Shown: positions 27,502 through 37,697 of the stretch, in pieces
Position numbering within the stretch: the stretch's first letter is position 1
Layout of the letters: the number at the start of each line of letters is the position of its first letter
Origin: Hyphomicrobiales bacterium
Lineage (GTDB): Bacteria > Pseudomonadota > Alphaproteobacteria > Rhizobiales > TMED25
Assembly (NCBI GenBank): GCA_029245795.1
Contig: JAQWOP010000010.1
Span: 1 to 64,000 of the forward strand
DNA: 64,000 nt
Direction: 5' to 3'
Made by a program: the position numbers and the translations under genes
The notes under the pieces: model-generated
Databases searched by the model: none
Seen by the model: only the letters and a program-made list of their open reading frames with translations
Told to the model about the DNA's origin: nothing

Positions 27502-28626
27502 ATGACTAAAAAAGATTATTATGATGTATTGGGTGTCGAAAAGAATTGTGATGAAAAAACTTTAAAAACAGCTTTCAGAAAATTAGCAAAGCAACACCAT
27601 CCTGACCATAATTCTGGAAATCCCGATTCTGAGTCAAAATTTAAAGAAGTATCTGAAGCATATGAAAGACTAAAAAATGCTGAATCTAGAGCAGCATATG
27701 ATAGATATGGACATGCAGCTTTTGATGGATCTGGAGGTAGAGGACCTTCTGGTTCAGGATTTGATGGTAATTTTTCATCAGCTTTTTCTGATATATTCAA
27801 CGATTTTTTTGGAGATTTTGGCTCTGGCTCAAGATCAAGTGGGTCGTCTAATAGAGGGTCTGATTTAAGATATAACTTAGAGATTACACTCGAAGAAGCA
27901 TTTCATGGTAAATCTGATACCATAAACGTCCCAATGAATACTATTTGTTCCACATGCTCAGGAAGTGGAGGTGAAAAAGGGGAAGCTCCAATAATATGCC
28001 CTAACTGCCAAGGGTCAGGTAAAACACTTGCTAGTCAGGGATTCTTTACAATTGAAAGAACTTGTAACTCCTGCCATGGACAAGGAAAAATAGTTGTCAA
28101 TCCATGTAAATCATGTGGGGGAGAAGGGCGACAAAAAAAACCAAAAAAACTAACTGTAAATATTCCATCTGGAGTGGAGGATGGTAATAGGATTAGACTA
28201 AGTGGTCAAGGGGAGGCAGGTATAAGAGGAGGTGCAACAGGGGATTTATATATTTTTGTATCTCTTAAGCCTCATATTTTTTTCCAACGCGATGGTTCAG
28301 ATCTTTATTGTAATGTGCCAGTTTCAATGGCTACTGCTGCATTAGGTGGGCAAATAGAAATTCCAACTGTAGATGGAGGTAAGACAAGAGTAATAATTCC
28401 AGAGGGATCTCAAAATAATAAACAATTCCGTTTAAGGTCAAAAGGTATGCCAGTATTGCGACAAAAGAGACAAGGTGATCTATATCTTCAAATATCTGTT
28501 GAGACTCCCATAAGTTTATCAAAAAAACAGAAGCAACTTCTTGAAGAATTTGAAAAAGAGTCAAATGAAAAAACAAACCCAGAAAGCCATAGTTTTTTTA
28601 AAAAGATAAGAGACTTTTTGCAATAA
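27502..28626 (+). CDS. dnaJ: Co-chaperone DnaJ (Hsp40, class A)
   Basis: DnaJ delivers substrates to DnaK and stimulates its ATPase. The 374-residue protein has an N-terminal J domain with the essential HPD ([12 protein letters not shown]), a glycine-, serine- and phenylalanine-rich linker (about 75-125), four zinc-binding CxxCxGxG repeats ([32 protein letters not shown]) and two C-terminal substrate-binding barrels. It lies 35 bases after dnaK behind a GTGGAGA ribosome-binding site and probably shares the heat-shock promoter upstream of dnaK. Confidence 0.98.
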   Translation: MTKKDYYDVLGVEKNCDEKTLKTAFRKLAKQHHPDHNSGNPDSESKFKEVSEAYERLKNAESRAAYDRYGHAAFDGSGGRGPSGSGFDGNFSSAFSDIFNDFFGDFGSGSRSSGSSNRGSDLRYNLEITLEEAFHGKSDTINVPMNTICSTCSGSGGEKGEAPIICPNCQGSGKTLASQGFFTIERTCNSCHGQGKIVVNPCKSCGGEGRQKKPKKLTVNIPSGVEDGNRIRLSGQGEAGIRGGATGDLYIFVSLKPHIFFQRDGSDLYCNVPVSMATAALGGQIEIPTVDGGKTRVIIPEGSQNNKQFRLRSKGMPVLRQKRQGDLYLQISVETPISLSKKQKQLLEEFEKESNEKTNPESHSFFKKIRDFLQ

Positions 28627-28689
28627 TATAAAATTCATCGTAATATTAATTAAATTTAAAAAGAAAAAATATCTAAGGTTAGAATATTA

Positions 28690-29484
28690 ATGAAAGTAAT
28701 AATTGCAGGCGCTGCTGGTCGAATGGGACGCGAATTAATAGAATACTCCTTACAAGATAAAAATATTGAAATAATTGGAGCAACCGAGAGTATTTCTTCA
28801 CCTTGGATTGGATGTGATATAGGTGATCTAATATCAGACGGTAAAAAAAATATAAAAATTGTTTCCGATCCAATTGAATTGATTAAATCTGCAGAAGTCC
28901 TTATTGATTTTACTAATCCAAAGACCACTATAGAAAATAGCATACTAGCAGCTCAAGCTAGAATATCTCATGTTATTGGAACGACAGGACTGAATATTGA
29001 GGAACAATCGAAAATAAAAAATGCTGCTCGTCATGCTGTTATAGTCCAATCTGGCAATATGAGTCTTGGTATTAATTTAATGTCCCAAATTACAAAACAG
29101 ATATCTAAAATATTATCAGATTTTGATATTGAAATTGTTGAAATGCATCATAATAAAAAAATTGATGCCCCTTCGGGTACGGCATTGCTTCTTGGGAATG
29201 CTGCTGCTGACGGTAGAGAAATTAACCTAGAATCTAATGCCATATATCAAAGACATGGGACTACTGGCTTAAGAGAAAAGAATTCAATAGGTTTTTCTAC
29301 AATCAGAGGGGGTAATGTTGTTGGTGAGCATACAGTTATATTTGCAGGAGATAGTGAAATTATTAAATTATCACACTCAGCACTGAGTAGAAGAATATTT
29401 GTTAAAGGTGCAATCCATGCTGCAAAATGGTCTATAAATCAAAAGCCAGGCTACTATACAATGGATGATGTTTTAAGTGTTTAA
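28690..29484 (+). CDS. dapB: 4-hydroxy-tetrahydrodipicolinate reductase
   Basis: DapB reduces the cyclic intermediate of diaminopimelate synthesis with NAD(P)H, supplying lysine and cell-wall cross-links. The 264-residue protein opens with the nucleotide loop IIAGAAGRMGRELIEYS, contains the conserved GTTGLN and the active-site segment EMHHNKKIDAPSGTALLL, and ends in a typical short tail. The dnaK-dnaJ-dapB-gpmA order recurs in alphaproteobacteria. About 60 AT-rich bases separate it from dnaJ with no clear terminator. Confidence 0.97.
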   Translation: MKVIIAGAAGRMGRELIEYSLQDKNIEIIGATESISSPWIGCDIGDLISDGKKNIKIVSDPIELIKSAEVLIDFTNPKTTIENSILAAQARISHVIGTTGLNIEEQSKIKNAARHAVIVQSGNMSLGINLMSQITKQISKILSDFDIEIVEMHHNKKIDAPSGTALLLGNAAADGREINLESNAIYQRHGTTGLREKNSIGFSTIRGGNVVGEHTVIFAGDSEIIKLSHSALSRRIFVKGAIHAAKWSINQKPGYYTMDDVLSV

Positions 29485-29501
29485 ACATAAAGGAATTGAA
29501 T

Positions 29502-30122
29502 ATGTCAAAACTAATTTTGCTTAGGCACGGAGAAAGTGAATGGAATAAATTAAATTTATTTACAGGATGGAAAGATGTTGATTTAACAAATCAAGGAAAG
29601 ATTGAAGCTAAATTGGCGGCATTTGCAATCCAAAACTTAAAGGTAGAAATTCACCACGCTTATACAAGCGCACTTAAGAGAGCAAAAAATACCCTTGATA
29701 TAGTATTATATATATTAAAAAATAAAACACCTATTGTCTCGAATGAAGCACTTAATGAAAGAAATTATGGTGATTTAACTGGCCTTAATAAAGATGATGC
29801 TCGTAAAAAGTGGGGTGAGAATCAAGTGCAAATATGGAGACGATCCTTTGATATAGCGCCTGTAAATGGAGAAAGTCTTAAAGATACTTACAACAGGACT
29901 ATTCCATATTTTAAAGATAATATATTACCCAAGTTATATAATGAAGAGAATGTAATTATAACAGCTCATGGGAATTCTCTACGTTCTATTATAATGTTAG
30001 TAGAAGAATTAAATGAGCAAGAAATAGTAAATGTTGAAATAAACACTGGTATACCAATTGTTTATACTTATGAAAATAAAAAAATGATTAAGAAAACAGA
30101 GTTATTTGTTAAACGTTATTAA
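29502..30122 (+). CDS. gpmA: 2,3-bisphosphoglycerate-dependent phosphoglycerate mutase
   Basis: GpmA interconverts 3- and 2-phosphoglycerate in glycolysis and gluconeogenesis. The catalytic histidine lies in LLRHGESEWNKLNLFTGW at the N-terminus, followed by ERNYGDLTGLNK and the second active-site histidine in TAHGNSLRSII. The start is ATG 29502, with AAGGA seven bases upstream, rather than the in-frame TTG at 29496; this gives 206 residues, a normal length for the short bacterial form. It follows dapB by 17 bases. Confidence 0.95.
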   Translation: MSKLILLRHGESEWNKLNLFTGWKDVDLTNQGKIEAKLAAFAIQNLKVEIHHAYTSALKRAKNTLDIVLYILKNKTPIVSNEALNERNYGDLTGLNKDDARKKWGENQVQIWRRSFDIAPVNGESLKDTYNRTIPYFKDNILPKLYNEENVIITAHGNSLRSIIMLVEELNEQEIVNVEINTGIPIVYTYENKKMIKKTELFVKRY

Positions 30123-30142
30123 TATTTTTTTTGATTAACAAA

Positions 30143-31135
30143 ATGACACTATGTTTTATAGGAAATTCGATTATTGATATAATAAAACCTATCAATAGTT
30201 TAGAAAAAATCGCAGGTAGCGTTAGCGGTGAAATGAAGGTCATCTCCTCTAAAGAAGCTAATAATCTTATAAAAAGTTTAAAAAATGTATCTGTGATTGC
30301 TGGTGGAAGTGCAAATAATAGCGCGTGCGGTTTATCATTATTAAATGAAGATGTCCGTTTTATAGGTAAAACTGGAAAAGATTCTTACGCAGAAATGTAT
30401 CTTAGTTCGCTTAAAAAATATCATTTAGATACAAAATATATAGTTAAAGACGAAGTAGCTAATACTGGCTTATCCATAATATATGTAACACCTGATGGTG
30501 AAAGAACTATGAATACGCACATGGGTGCTTCTATAAAATTAACGCCAGCAGATATTCCTGATTTGGCTTTAGAAAAAATAGAGGGGACTTTTATAGAGGG
30601 TTATATTTTTTACTTGGATTATGGTAGAGAAATAATTGAAAAAGCATTTAAATTAACCAAATTAAGTAGTGGTTTTAGTGCCATTTCCTTATCAGATGTG
30701 AACTGCGTTAAAACTTTTAGAGATCAATTCCTATACTTACTAGAAAATAATGTAATTGACCTCTTATTTGGAAATAAAAAGGAAATGATGTGTCTTTTCC
30801 AATCAGATAATGAAAATGATCTATTAATTAAACTCAAAAAATATTCTAATGAATTACGAGCTATTATTATGACTGATGGAGAGAATGGCTGCACTGTTAC
30901 AGAAAATAATATACTTAATATTATTAAACCTAGAAAAGTAAAAAATGTTATTGATACTACAGGAGCAGGTGACTTATTTGTATCTGGTTTTATAAAAGGT
31001 TACATAAATGGATATGATATTATAAAGTGTTCTGAATTGGGAAACTATTATGCATCAGAGATAGTTCAAATAATGGGTGGAAAAATAAATAACAGTAATA
31101 TAAATAAAATAATAGAAAAATTTAAGAATTTTTAA
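30143..31135 (+). CDS. PfkB-family carbohydrate/nucleoside kinase
   Basis: A ribokinase-like enzyme of 330 residues starting at ATG 30143 (the TTG at 30131 is less likely). The first PfkB signature lies in VIAGGSANNSACGLSLL and the second, with the catalytic aspartate, in DTTGAGDLFVSGFIKGY. The overall pattern (FIGNSIIDIIKPI at the start, DGERTMNTHMGAS in the middle) resembles adenosine-kinase-like members of the family, but the sugar or nucleoside substrate cannot be decided from sequence. It lies 21 bases after gpmA and is convergent with coaA. Confidence 0.85.
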   Translation: MTLCFIGNSIIDIIKPINSLEKIAGSVSGEMKVISSKEANNLIKSLKNVSVIAGGSANNSACGLSLLNEDVRFIGKTGKDSYAEMYLSSLKKYHLDTKYIVKDEVANTGLSIIYVTPDGERTMNTHMGASIKLTPADIPDLALEKIEGTFIEGYIFYLDYGREIIEKAFKLTKLSSGFSAISLSDVNCVKTFRDQFLYLLENNVIDLLFGNKKEMMCLFQSDNENDLLIKLKKYSNELRAIIMTDGENGCTVTENNILNIIKPRKVKNVIDTTGAGDLFVSGFIKGYINGYDIIKCSELGNYYASEIVQIMGGKINNSNINKIIEKFKNF

Positions 31136-32086
31136 TTAAAGTTTTCTTAGTGATATTTGATCAACCGAATGATTTGCTGATTTTCTAATAATTAAGTTTG
31201 CTCTTTGTCTAGTTGGTAAAATATTTTCTACTAAATTCTTATAATTGATGCTCTCCCACAAATTAGACGCTATAGCAACCGCATTATCTTTAGATAAGTT
31301 TGCATATTTATTAAAATATGAATTCTTCTCTTGAAAGGCAGTTTCTTTTAATTTCAAAAATCTATCTATATACCATTTTTGAATATCATTTTCTTTGGCA
31401 TCAACAAAAATTGAAAAATCAAAAAAATCAGATACATACGGTATAGCATTGCCATTTTTTGGTAACGGAGCTGGCTGAAGAACGTTTAAACCTTCAATAA
31501 TAACAATATCTGGATTATTTATTTCAGTATATTCTCCAAGAACATTATCATATAAAAGATGTGAGTATACAGGGGCGGTTATTTTGTTTTTCCCTGATTT
31601 GATGTTATTTAAAAAATCAAGAAGAAGGGAGATATTGTAACTTTCTGGAAACCCTTTTCTCGCCATCAAGCCCTTTTTTTCAAGTTCTTTATTACTCATC
31701 AAAAAACCATCCGTATTAACTACTGATACATTTAAATGCGCTGACCATTTTGATAGTAATGCCTTCAAAATACGAGATGTCGTGCTTTTGCCAACAGCAA
31801 CAGACCCAGCAACACCAATGATAAATGGTACTTTAATATTTTTTTTGCCTAAAAATACATTTGTCGCATCAAAAATTTTTTGTGTACCTGATATATATAA
31901 ATTTAGGAGACTTGATATAGGTAAGTAAACATCCCTTACTTCTTCTATAGACATCGGTTCATTTAAACCTCTTAAATTTTTAATTTCTTTTTCAGTTAGA
32001 GATAACTTTGTTCCAAATCCAAGACTTGACCATTCTTCTTTTGAAAAAATAATATAAGGTGAGTATTGATTTTCTTTTTGAGGCAT
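31136..32086 (-). CDS. coaA: Type I pantothenate kinase
   Basis: CoaA phosphorylates pantothenate, the first and usually rate-controlling step of coenzyme A synthesis. The 316-residue protein has the P-loop GVAGSVAVGKSTTSRIL near 92-108, NTDGFLMSNKELEKKGL and MARKGFPESYN, all typical of the prokaryotic type I enzyme, with a C-terminal LPTRQRANLIIRKS. Its last base abuts the stop of the convergent PfkB gene. It ends the leftward his cluster, where coaA is often found in alphaproteobacteria. Confidence 0.96.
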   Translation of the reverse strand: MPQKENQYSPYIIFSKEEWSSLGFGTKLSLTEKEIKNLRGLNEPMSIEEVRDVYLPISSLLNLYISGTQKIFDATNVFLGKKNIKVPFIIGVAGSVAVGKSTTSRILKALLSKWSAHLNVSVVNTDGFLMSNKELEKKGLMARKGFPESYNISLLLDFLNNIKSGKNKITAPVYSHLLYDNVLGEYTEINNPDIVIIEGLNVLQPAPLPKNGNAIPYVSDFFDFSIFVDAKENDIQKWYIDRFLKLKETAFQEKNSYFNKYANLSKDNAVAIASNLWESINYKNLVENILPTRQRANLIIRKSANHSVDQISLRKL

Positions 32087-32094
32087 TTAAGAAA

Positions 32095-32412
32095 CTATTT
32101 TCTTGATTTTTTTTCATCATGACCTGAAACACCATGCCTAATAATTAGTTCAGCACAGATATCATCAATATTTAGATCATTTTTTTCCAGCAAAACCATT
32201 AAATGATAAATTAAATCAGCTGCTTCTTTTTTAACATTTTCCTTATCATTAGCTAAGGTAGAAATGATAAGTTCAATCGCCTCTTCCCCAACTTTCTTAG
32301 TAAGCAATTCTATATCTTTAATAAGCGTTGCTGTATAAGAATTTTCCGGATCCTCAGTAACCTTCTTTTTAATTATATCTGATAATGTAATAAAATATTC
32401 TATATTTTTCAT
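32095..32412 (-). CDS. hisE: Phosphoribosyl-ATP pyrophosphatase
   Basis: HisE hydrolyses phosphoribosyl-ATP to phosphoribosyl-AMP, the second step of histidine synthesis. The 105-residue protein has the MazG-like helical fold with NSYTATLIKDIELLTKKVGE and the metal-binding EEAIELIISTLANDKENVKKE segment, then ADLIYHLMVLL. It is a stand-alone HisE, not fused to HisI. No hisI is seen in this window, so that step must be encoded elsewhere. It follows hisF by 32 bases and precedes coaA by 8. Confidence 0.95.
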   Translation of the reverse strand: MKNIEYFITLSDIIKKKVTEDPENSYTATLIKDIELLTKKVGEEAIELIISTLANDKENVKKEAADLIYHLMVLLEKNDLNIDDICAELIIRHGVSGHDEKKSRK

Positions 32413-32444
32413 TATTATATTCCAATTATTTTGTTCTGATTTAT

Positions 32445-33218
32445 CTAAGTTATTCTAACGTCTAAGCCTTTTTCTTTCATAAAATTTTTTGCTTCACCGA
32501 CAGTGTAATCACCAAAATGAAATATGGAGGCAGCTAAAACTGCATCTGCTCCTCCAACTTTAACTCCATCAACTAAATGTTGTAAATTACCTACACCACC
32601 ACTTGCTATAACTGGAACATTAACAATTTCTGTTATCTTTTTAATTAATTGATTATCAAAACCTTTTTTTGTTCCATCTCTATCCATTGATGTCACAAGT
32701 AATTCTCCCGCTCCAAAGGAAACAATTTTTTCAACATATGTCAAAACATCCATCTTTGTATTAATCCTACCACCATGAGTGTAAACTTCCCAAACAGTGT
32801 TTGCATCATTTTTTTTTACATCAATTGCAACAACAATACATTGAGAACCAAATTTTTCAGATGCCATTTTTACTAAATTACAATCTTTTACTGCAGCCGA
32901 GTTTATTGACACTTTATCTGCACCCGATAGTAATAATTTTCTTATATGTTCAATCTTACTCACACCACCTCCAACCGTTAGAGGCATAAAGCAAACTTCA
33001 GCTGTTTGTTGAACAACGTCAAAGATCGTATCTCTATGCTCGTGACTAGCAGTAATATCTAAAAAACATAGCTCATCTGCACCCTGCAAATCATATAATT
33101 TAGCTACTTGAACAGGATCACCAGCATCTTGTAAATTAAGAAAATTCGTACCCTTTACGACCCTTCCATTGCTAACATCTAAACATGGTATAATTCTTGA
33201 TTTTAACAATTCAAACAC
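32445..33218 (-). CDS. hisF: Imidazole glycerol phosphate synthase, cyclase subunit
   Basis: HisF uses ammonia from HisH to form imidazole glycerol phosphate and AICAR. The 257-residue TIM barrel has the N-terminal catalytic aspartate in [16 protein letters not shown], the phosphate loop MPLTVGGGV, a second catalytic aspartate in VAIDVKKN and the C-terminal phosphate site [10 protein letters not shown]. It overlaps hisA by 8 bases and forms its complex with the hisH product encoded just upstream. Confidence 0.97.
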   Translation of the reverse strand: MFELLKSRIIPCLDVSNGRVVKGTNFLNLQDAGDPVQVAKLYDLQGADELCFLDITASHEHRDTIFDVVQQTAEVCFMPLTVGGGVSKIEHIRKLLLSGADKVSINSAAVKDCNLVKMASEKFGSQCIVVAIDVKKNDANTVWEVYTHGGRINTKMDVLTYVEKIVSFGAGELLVTSMDRDGTKKGFDNQLIKKITEIVNVPVIASGGVGNLQHLVDGVKVGGADAVLAASIFHFGDYTVGEAKNFMKEKGLDVRIT

Positions 33219-33945
33219 CTCTATTATTTATAATATTTAGAGCTTCCTTTGGGTCTATTTTTTTTTCATAAATTGCTTTCCCAATTATAGCACCAGAAAA
33301 AATACTATTTTTTTTCAAAAGCATTTTTTTTATATCATCTATTGATTGAAGACCACCACTAAGAATGATTGGTATTTCTGTTCTATTTGCAAGTTTCCTG
33401 GAGGCATCAAAATTTAAGCCCTCCAACATCCCATCACGATTGATATCCGTGTGTAAAATAGAATTTATCTCAGCGTTTTTATATTCATCTATAAGATCAA
33501 ATATATTTATATTAGTGTTCTTTTTCCAACCTTCTATACATATTGACTCTCCCTTAGTGTCTAGAGCTAATACGATTTTATTTTGATATTTCATGGCTGC
33601 TTCCTTCACTAAATCAATGTTGGTTACACTAATTGTTCCCAAAACTAATTTCTGTACACCTATTTCAAACCAATCATCCATTTGCTCTAAACTTCTTATA
33701 CCCCCACCTAATTGAACGGATAAATTTGTGCTTTCAATTATATTCTTGATTATCGCAGAATTTTGACTTTCCCCATTAACCGCAGCATCCAAGTCAACAA
33801 CATGTAACCAGTTAAAACCAATTCTTTCAAATATCTGAGCCTGAGAAATAGGATCTTTATTATAGGTTGTTGATTCATTTAGATTCCCAAGCCTTAATCT
33901 TACACATTCACCGTTCTTAATATCAATTGCAGGAAATAATATCAT
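33211..33945 (-). CDS. hisA: Phosphoribosylformimino-AICAR ribotide isomerase
   Basis: HisA carries out the Amadori rearrangement that gives the HisF substrate. The 244-residue TIM barrel is a homologue of HisF. Its first catalytic aspartate is Asp8 in [14 protein letters not shown]; the half-barrel repeat shows in [11 protein letters not shown] and [12 protein letters not shown], and the second aspartate region in [12 protein letters not shown]. Its stop overlaps the hisF start by 8 bases and its start lies one base after the hisH stop, fitting tight translational coupling. Confidence 0.97.
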   Translation of the reverse strand: MILFPAIDIKNGECVRLRLGNLNESTTYNKDPISQAQIFERIGFNWLHVVDLDAAVNGESQNSAIIKNIIESTNLSVQLGGGIRSLEQMDDWFEIGVQKLVLGTISVTNIDLVKEAAMKYQNKIVLALDTKGESICIEGWKKNTNINIFDLIDEYKNAEINSILHTDINRDGMLEGLNFDASRKLANRTEIPIILSGGLQSIDDIKKMLLKKNSIFSGAIIGKAIYEKKIDPKEALNIINNRGV

Positions 33946-34596
33946 TTAAGGTTTCCAATTTACAAAGTTATTAATAAATTTTAGACCAACTTTCTGGCTT
34001 TTTTCTGGGTGAAACTGACAACCGATAATATTATCTTTTTCAACAAGAGCAGTAATTCTAGATCCATAGTTACAATAACCTAATAGGTTATCCTCACTTT
34101 CAAGTTCAAACTGATACGAATGAACAAAATAAGCAATCATCTCATTATGGTCCCTTTTTATATTTTTTAATAATTCATGCTCTTTATTAAAATTAATTGT
34201 GTTCCAACCCATGTGAGGAATTTTAATATTTTTTTGAAAGGGAATCTTCTTTACATTGCCTGGTATCCATCCAAAACCATCTGTCTCTTTTATCTCAAAA
34301 CCTTTATCAGCCAATAATTGCATACCAACGCATATACCTAAATATGGGCAGGCCTCTTTTATTATTTTTTTTTCTAATTCAAACCTCAGATTTTGAACTT
34401 CCTCAATTCCTATCTTACAATCATTGAATGTTCCAACTCCTGGTAAGACTATCCTATCACATTGGGTTATATCTATCGCATCATTGATTCTTAAAATTTG
34501 GATTTCTTTTTTTATCTCATTTGCAACAGTTTCGAATGCTTTTGTTACAGAATGCAAATTACCAGAACCATAATCAATTATCCCAATTACTTCCAT
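33946..34596 (-). CDS. hisH: Imidazole glycerol phosphate synthase, glutaminase subunit
   Basis: HisH is the class I glutamine amidotransferase partner of HisF. The 216-residue protein has the nucleophile Cys89 in PYLGICVGMQLL and the histidine-glutamate pair in GCQFHPEKSQ near the C-terminus; the N-terminal IGIIDYGSGNLHSV is typical. It is placed directly before hisA and hisF, so the glutaminase and cyclase subunits are made together. Confidence 0.97.
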   Translation of the reverse strand: MEVIGIIDYGSGNLHSVTKAFETVANEIKKEIQILRINDAIDITQCDRIVLPGVGTFNDCKIGIEEVQNLRFELEKKIIKEACPYLGICVGMQLLADKGFEIKETDGFGWIPGNVKKIPFQKNIKIPHMGWNTINFNKEHELLKNIKRDHNEMIAYFVHSYQFELESEDNLLGYCNYGSRITALVEKDNIIGCQFHPEKSQKVGLKFINNFVNWKP

Positions 34597-34614
34597 TTTT
34601 AATTGCTCTTATAT

Positions 34615-35070
34615 TTAAAAAATATTTAATATTGCTTCATCATCTTTTTTAATATTTTCAGAAAGATACATATATTTTTCAGATTCTGATGATACAATAT
34701 CTTTGTCCTGAATATATTTATTATAAATGTTATAAGCACTCATTTTATTTTCTGCCCTAACAATAATATCTAATTGGTAATTTTTAAAATTTAATATCCA
34801 TTCTCTTAATATATTTGATTGAATAGCTAAGAAAAGATGGAAAAAAATGATACTAAATATTAGTGTTGTTTCACCCAGTAAATTTGAAAGGAAGAAAAAG
34901 AAATAAATCGTTAAAAAATATACTGGTATTAAAAAAAAATTTTTATTTATTATTAACCATAATGGTGGAAATATAAATGCCAGTATTGATAAATTGTCTC
35001 TAACAATTAAGATATTACCATCTTGTTTGCCCGATTTTCCAATCCTTTTATATATTTCAAATAAAGCCAT
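34615..35070 (-). CDS. DUF2628-like small membrane protein in the his cluster
   Basis: A 151-residue protein. After an N-terminal segment (MALFEIYKRIGKSGKQDGN) there are about three hydrophobic helices (around LAFIFPPLWLIINKNFF, IPVYFLTIYFFFFLSNLL and LIFSIIFFHLFLAIQ), then a charged C-terminal tail. A DUF2628-type gene between hisB and hisH is a recurring alphaproteobacterial arrangement, which is my main reason for the family name. No catalytic motif is visible and its link with histidine synthesis is unproven. Confidence 0.6.
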   Translation of the reverse strand: MALFEIYKRIGKSGKQDGNILIVRDNLSILAFIFPPLWLIINKNFFLIPVYFLTIYFFFFLSNLLGETTLIFSIIFFHLFLAIQSNILREWILNFKNYQLDIIVRAENKMSAYNIYNKYIQDKDIVSSESEKYMYLSENIKKDDEAILNIF

Positions 35071-35084
35071 ATATGATTATTACT

Positions 35085-35687
35085 TTATAAAATCCCTTTT
35101 GTAGTTGGGATAGAATTAGAAGCTCTTGGATCAATAGATATTGCGTCTTTTAAACACCTTGCCAATCCCTTATAACAAGATTCTATAATATGATGTGCAT
35201 TTGATCCATGAAGATTTTCAATATGTAGAGTTATTGCGCTATTGTGAGCAAATGCATAAAACCATTCTCTAAATAATTCTGAGTCCATTTCCCCAATCTT
35301 TGGTGGAGAAAGATGAACTGCCCATCTTAAATAAGGCCTTCCTGAAATATCCATTGATACTTGAGTTAGTGCCTCATCCATAGGCAAAATAATATGGGAA
35401 AATCTTTTAATACCTGCCTTATCCCCTAAGGCCTTTTTTATTGCCTCTCCCATTACAATACCAATGTCTTCTGTAGTGTGATGCATATCAATATGAAGGT
35501 CACCATCCGCTTTCAAATTAATATCAATCAATCCATGCCTAGCTACCTGCTCAATCATATGGTCAAGAAATCCAATGCCTGTTTGAATATCAGATTTACC
35601 GGTTCCGTCTAATATAACCTCACAAAATATAGAAGTTTCCTTTGTTTTTCTCTCAATCTTTGCTATTCGAGATGAAGTTTTATCCAT
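35085..35687 (-). CDS. hisB: Imidazoleglycerol-phosphate dehydratase
   Basis: HisB dehydrates imidazole glycerol phosphate. The protein shows the two manganese-binding repeats, [15 protein letters not shown] with [15 protein letters not shown], and [21 protein letters not shown]. The frame is open upstream to 35909, but that would overlap hslV on the other strand and add 74 unrelated residues; ATG 35687 gives 200 residues, the normal monofunctional length. It is the first gene of the leftward his operon, with 135 AT-rich bases separating it from the divergent hslV. Confidence 0.96.
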   Translation of the reverse strand: MDKTSSRIAKIERKTKETSIFCEVILDGTGKSDIQTGIGFLDHMIEQVARHGLIDINLKADGDLHIDMHHTTEDIGIVMGEAIKKALGDKAGIKRFSHIILPMDEALTQVSMDISGRPYLRWAVHLSPPKIGEMDSELFREWFYAFAHNSAITLHIENLHGSNAHHIIESCYKGLARCLKDAISIDPRASNSIPTTKGIL

Positions 35688-35822
35688 TATTATTTTCCAT
35701 TGGTTAAAATCTTGAATATTTATAACATAATCATCATATATATTATTATAATTAATATTATTAATATATGATAAATTTACTAAAAACAGATACCATATAT
35801 ACTGTGTATTAGGGATTAAATT

Positions 35823-36377
35823 ATGGAACATAATGATAAGACTATGGTTGGCACAACAATCATAATGATTAGAAAAGATAATCAAATTGTTATTGCTGGA
35901 GATGGACAAGTCAGTTTAGGGCATACAATAATTAAAAATAACGCAAAAAAAGTTCGTAGACTAGGTTCTGGAAAGAATGTTATTGCAGGGTTTGCAGGAG
36001 CTACAGCTGATGCTTTAACATTATTTGACAGATTAGAGGCCAAACTGGAACAGTTCCCAAATCAACTAACAAGAGCCGCTGTGGAACTTGCAAAAGATTG
36101 GAGAATGGATAGATATTTAAGAAGATTAGAAGCAATGATGCTAGTGGGGGATAAACAGTGTAGTTTTGTTCTTACTGGTAATGGTGATGTTTTAGAACCA
36201 GAGGAAGGTGTAATCGCGATTGGCTCTGGTGGAAATTATGCTTTAGCAGCTGCTAAAGCGCTATTTAATTCAGAATTTAATGCAAAAGAAATTGCAGAGA
36301 AATCAATGAAGATAGCGTCAGAGATTTGTGTTTACACAAACAATAATTTAGTCATAGAAACTATAGAAATAAAATAA
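35823..36377 (+). CDS. hslV: ATP-dependent protease subunit HslV (ClpQ)
   Basis: HslV is the threonine protease ring of the HslUV complex. The 184-residue precursor carries a 10-residue propeptide (ending MVG) before the catalytic Thr11 of [10 protein letters not shown], then [21 protein letters not shown] and [11 protein letters not shown], all typical. Its ATPase partner hslU starts 12 bases after the stop. I found no good sigma-32-type promoter in the 135 bases upstream, although hslVU is heat-inducible in many bacteria. Confidence 0.97.
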   Translation: MEHNDKTMVGTTIIMIRKDNQIVIAGDGQVSLGHTIIKNNAKKVRRLGSGKNVIAGFAGATADALTLFDRLEAKLEQFPNQLTRAAVELAKDWRMDRYLRRLEAMMLVGDKQCSFVLTGNGDVLEPEEGVIAIGSGGNYALAAAKALFNSEFNAKEIAEKSMKIASEICVYTNNNLVIETIEIK

Positions 36378-36389
36378 AAAGGAAATAAA

Positions 36390-37697
36390 ATGTCCGACTT
36401 TTCGCCAAGAGAGATTGTTTCTGAATTAGATCGTTTTATAATTGGTCAAAATAAGGCAAAAAGAGCTTGCGCTATTGCACTTCGAAACCAATGGAGGCGC
36501 CAACAATTAACTGGCCCTTTAAAAGAAGAAATCTTACCTAAGAATATTCTGATGATAGGCCCGACAGGTGTTGGAAAAACGGAAATATCCAGAAGACTTG
36601 CTAAATTAGCAGACGCCCCATTTATTAAAGTGGAAGCTACTAAATTTACTGAAGTTGGTTATGTAGGTAGAGATGTTGAGCAAATCATTCGTGATTTAGT
36701 TGAAACAAGTATAGGAATGATAAAAGAAAAAAAACGTAAAGAAGTTGAAGCCAAAGCCCATATATTGGCTGAGGAAAGAGTGGTAGATGCTTTAGTTGGT
36801 GAAAATGCCTCAACATCAACAAAAGATACTTTCCGAAAAAAATTAAGGAGTGGTGAACTTGATGACAAAGAAATTGATTTAAAAGTAAAAGAATCAAATT
36901 CAAATATGACATCCTTTGAAATACCTGGGATGCCTGGTGCTCAAATGGGAATGCTAAACATCGGAGATATGCTTGGAAAAGCTATGGGTGAAAAATATAA
37001 ATCAAAAAAATTAATCGTAAAAGATAGCTATGAAATCTTAATCCAAGAAGAAGCGGATAATTTACTAGACCAAGATAGTATAATTCAAGAAGCACTTAAA
37101 AGCGTTCAGAACCATGGGATTGTTTTTATAGATGAGATTGATAAAATTTGTGCACGTGAAAACCGACAAGGTGCTGATATAAGTCGTGAGGGTGTTCAGA
37201 GAGATCTCTTGCCACTGATTGAAGGAACATCTGTTTCAACAAAACATGGTATAGTGAAAACTGATCATATATTATTTATTACATCTGGTGCATTCCACTT
37301 AGCAAAACCATCTGATTTACTTCCTGAATTACAAGGTCGTTTACCTATAAGAGTTGAACTTACAACTCTTTCAAAAGATGATTTTGTAAGTATTTTAACT
37401 GATACAGAAGCAAGCCTAATAAAACAATATATTGCTCTAATGGGTACCGAAGGTCTAAAATTAGATTTTAAGGAAGATGCAATCGAAAAAATTGCGGCAA
37501 TTGCTGTTGAAGTTAATTCAAATGTAGAAAATATTGGAGCAAGAAGATTACATACTGTTCTGGAACGAGTGCTTGATGAAATAAGTTTTTCGGCACCTGA
37601 TCTTGATGAAAAAAGTATAATAATCGATGAAAAATACGTAAAGGATAATATTGAAGATCTAGCAAAAGATTCAGATTTATCTAAATTTATACTCTGA
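36390..37697 (+). CDS. hslU: ATP-dependent protease ATPase subunit HslU (ClpY)
   Basis: HslU is the AAA+ unfoldase that feeds substrates to HslV. The 435-residue protein has the N-terminal [20 protein letters not shown], Walker [16 protein letters not shown], the pore region [18 protein letters not shown], an intermediate domain (about 110-240), Walker [13 protein letters not shown] and the sensor segment [18 protein letters not shown]. The C-terminal tail ends SKFIL; such tails dock into HslV. It is convergent with the Smr gene with no spacing. Confidence 0.98.
   Translation: MSDFSPREIVSELDRFIIGQNKAKRACAIALRNQWRRQQLTGPLKEEILPKNILMIGPTGVGKTEISRRLAKLADAPFIKVEATKFTEVGYVGRDVEQIIRDLVETSIGMIKEKKRKEVEAKAHILAEERVVDALVGENASTSTKDTFRKKLRSGELDDKEIDLKVKESNSNMTSFEIPGMPGAQMGMLNIGDMLGKAMGEKYKSKKLIVKDSYEILIQEEADNLLDQDSIIQEALKSVQNHGIVFIDEIDKICARENRQGADISREGVQRDLLPLIEGTSVSTKHGIVKTDHILFITSGAFHLAKPSDLLPELQGRLPIRVELTTLSKDDFVSILTDTEASLIKQYIALMGTEGLKLDFKEDAIEKIAAIAVEVNSNVENIGARRLHTVLERVLDEISFSAPDLDEKSIIIDEKYVKDNIEDLAKDSDLSKFIL

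Noticed and set aside
35711..35740. CTTG-containing sequence as a heat-shock promoter for hslVU
   Set aside because: The spacing to the nearest CATATAT is about 20 bases, too long for the RpoH pattern.
35688..35909. N-terminal extension of hisB
   Set aside because: It would add 74 residues unlike any HisB and overlap hslV; ATG 35687 gives the normal length.
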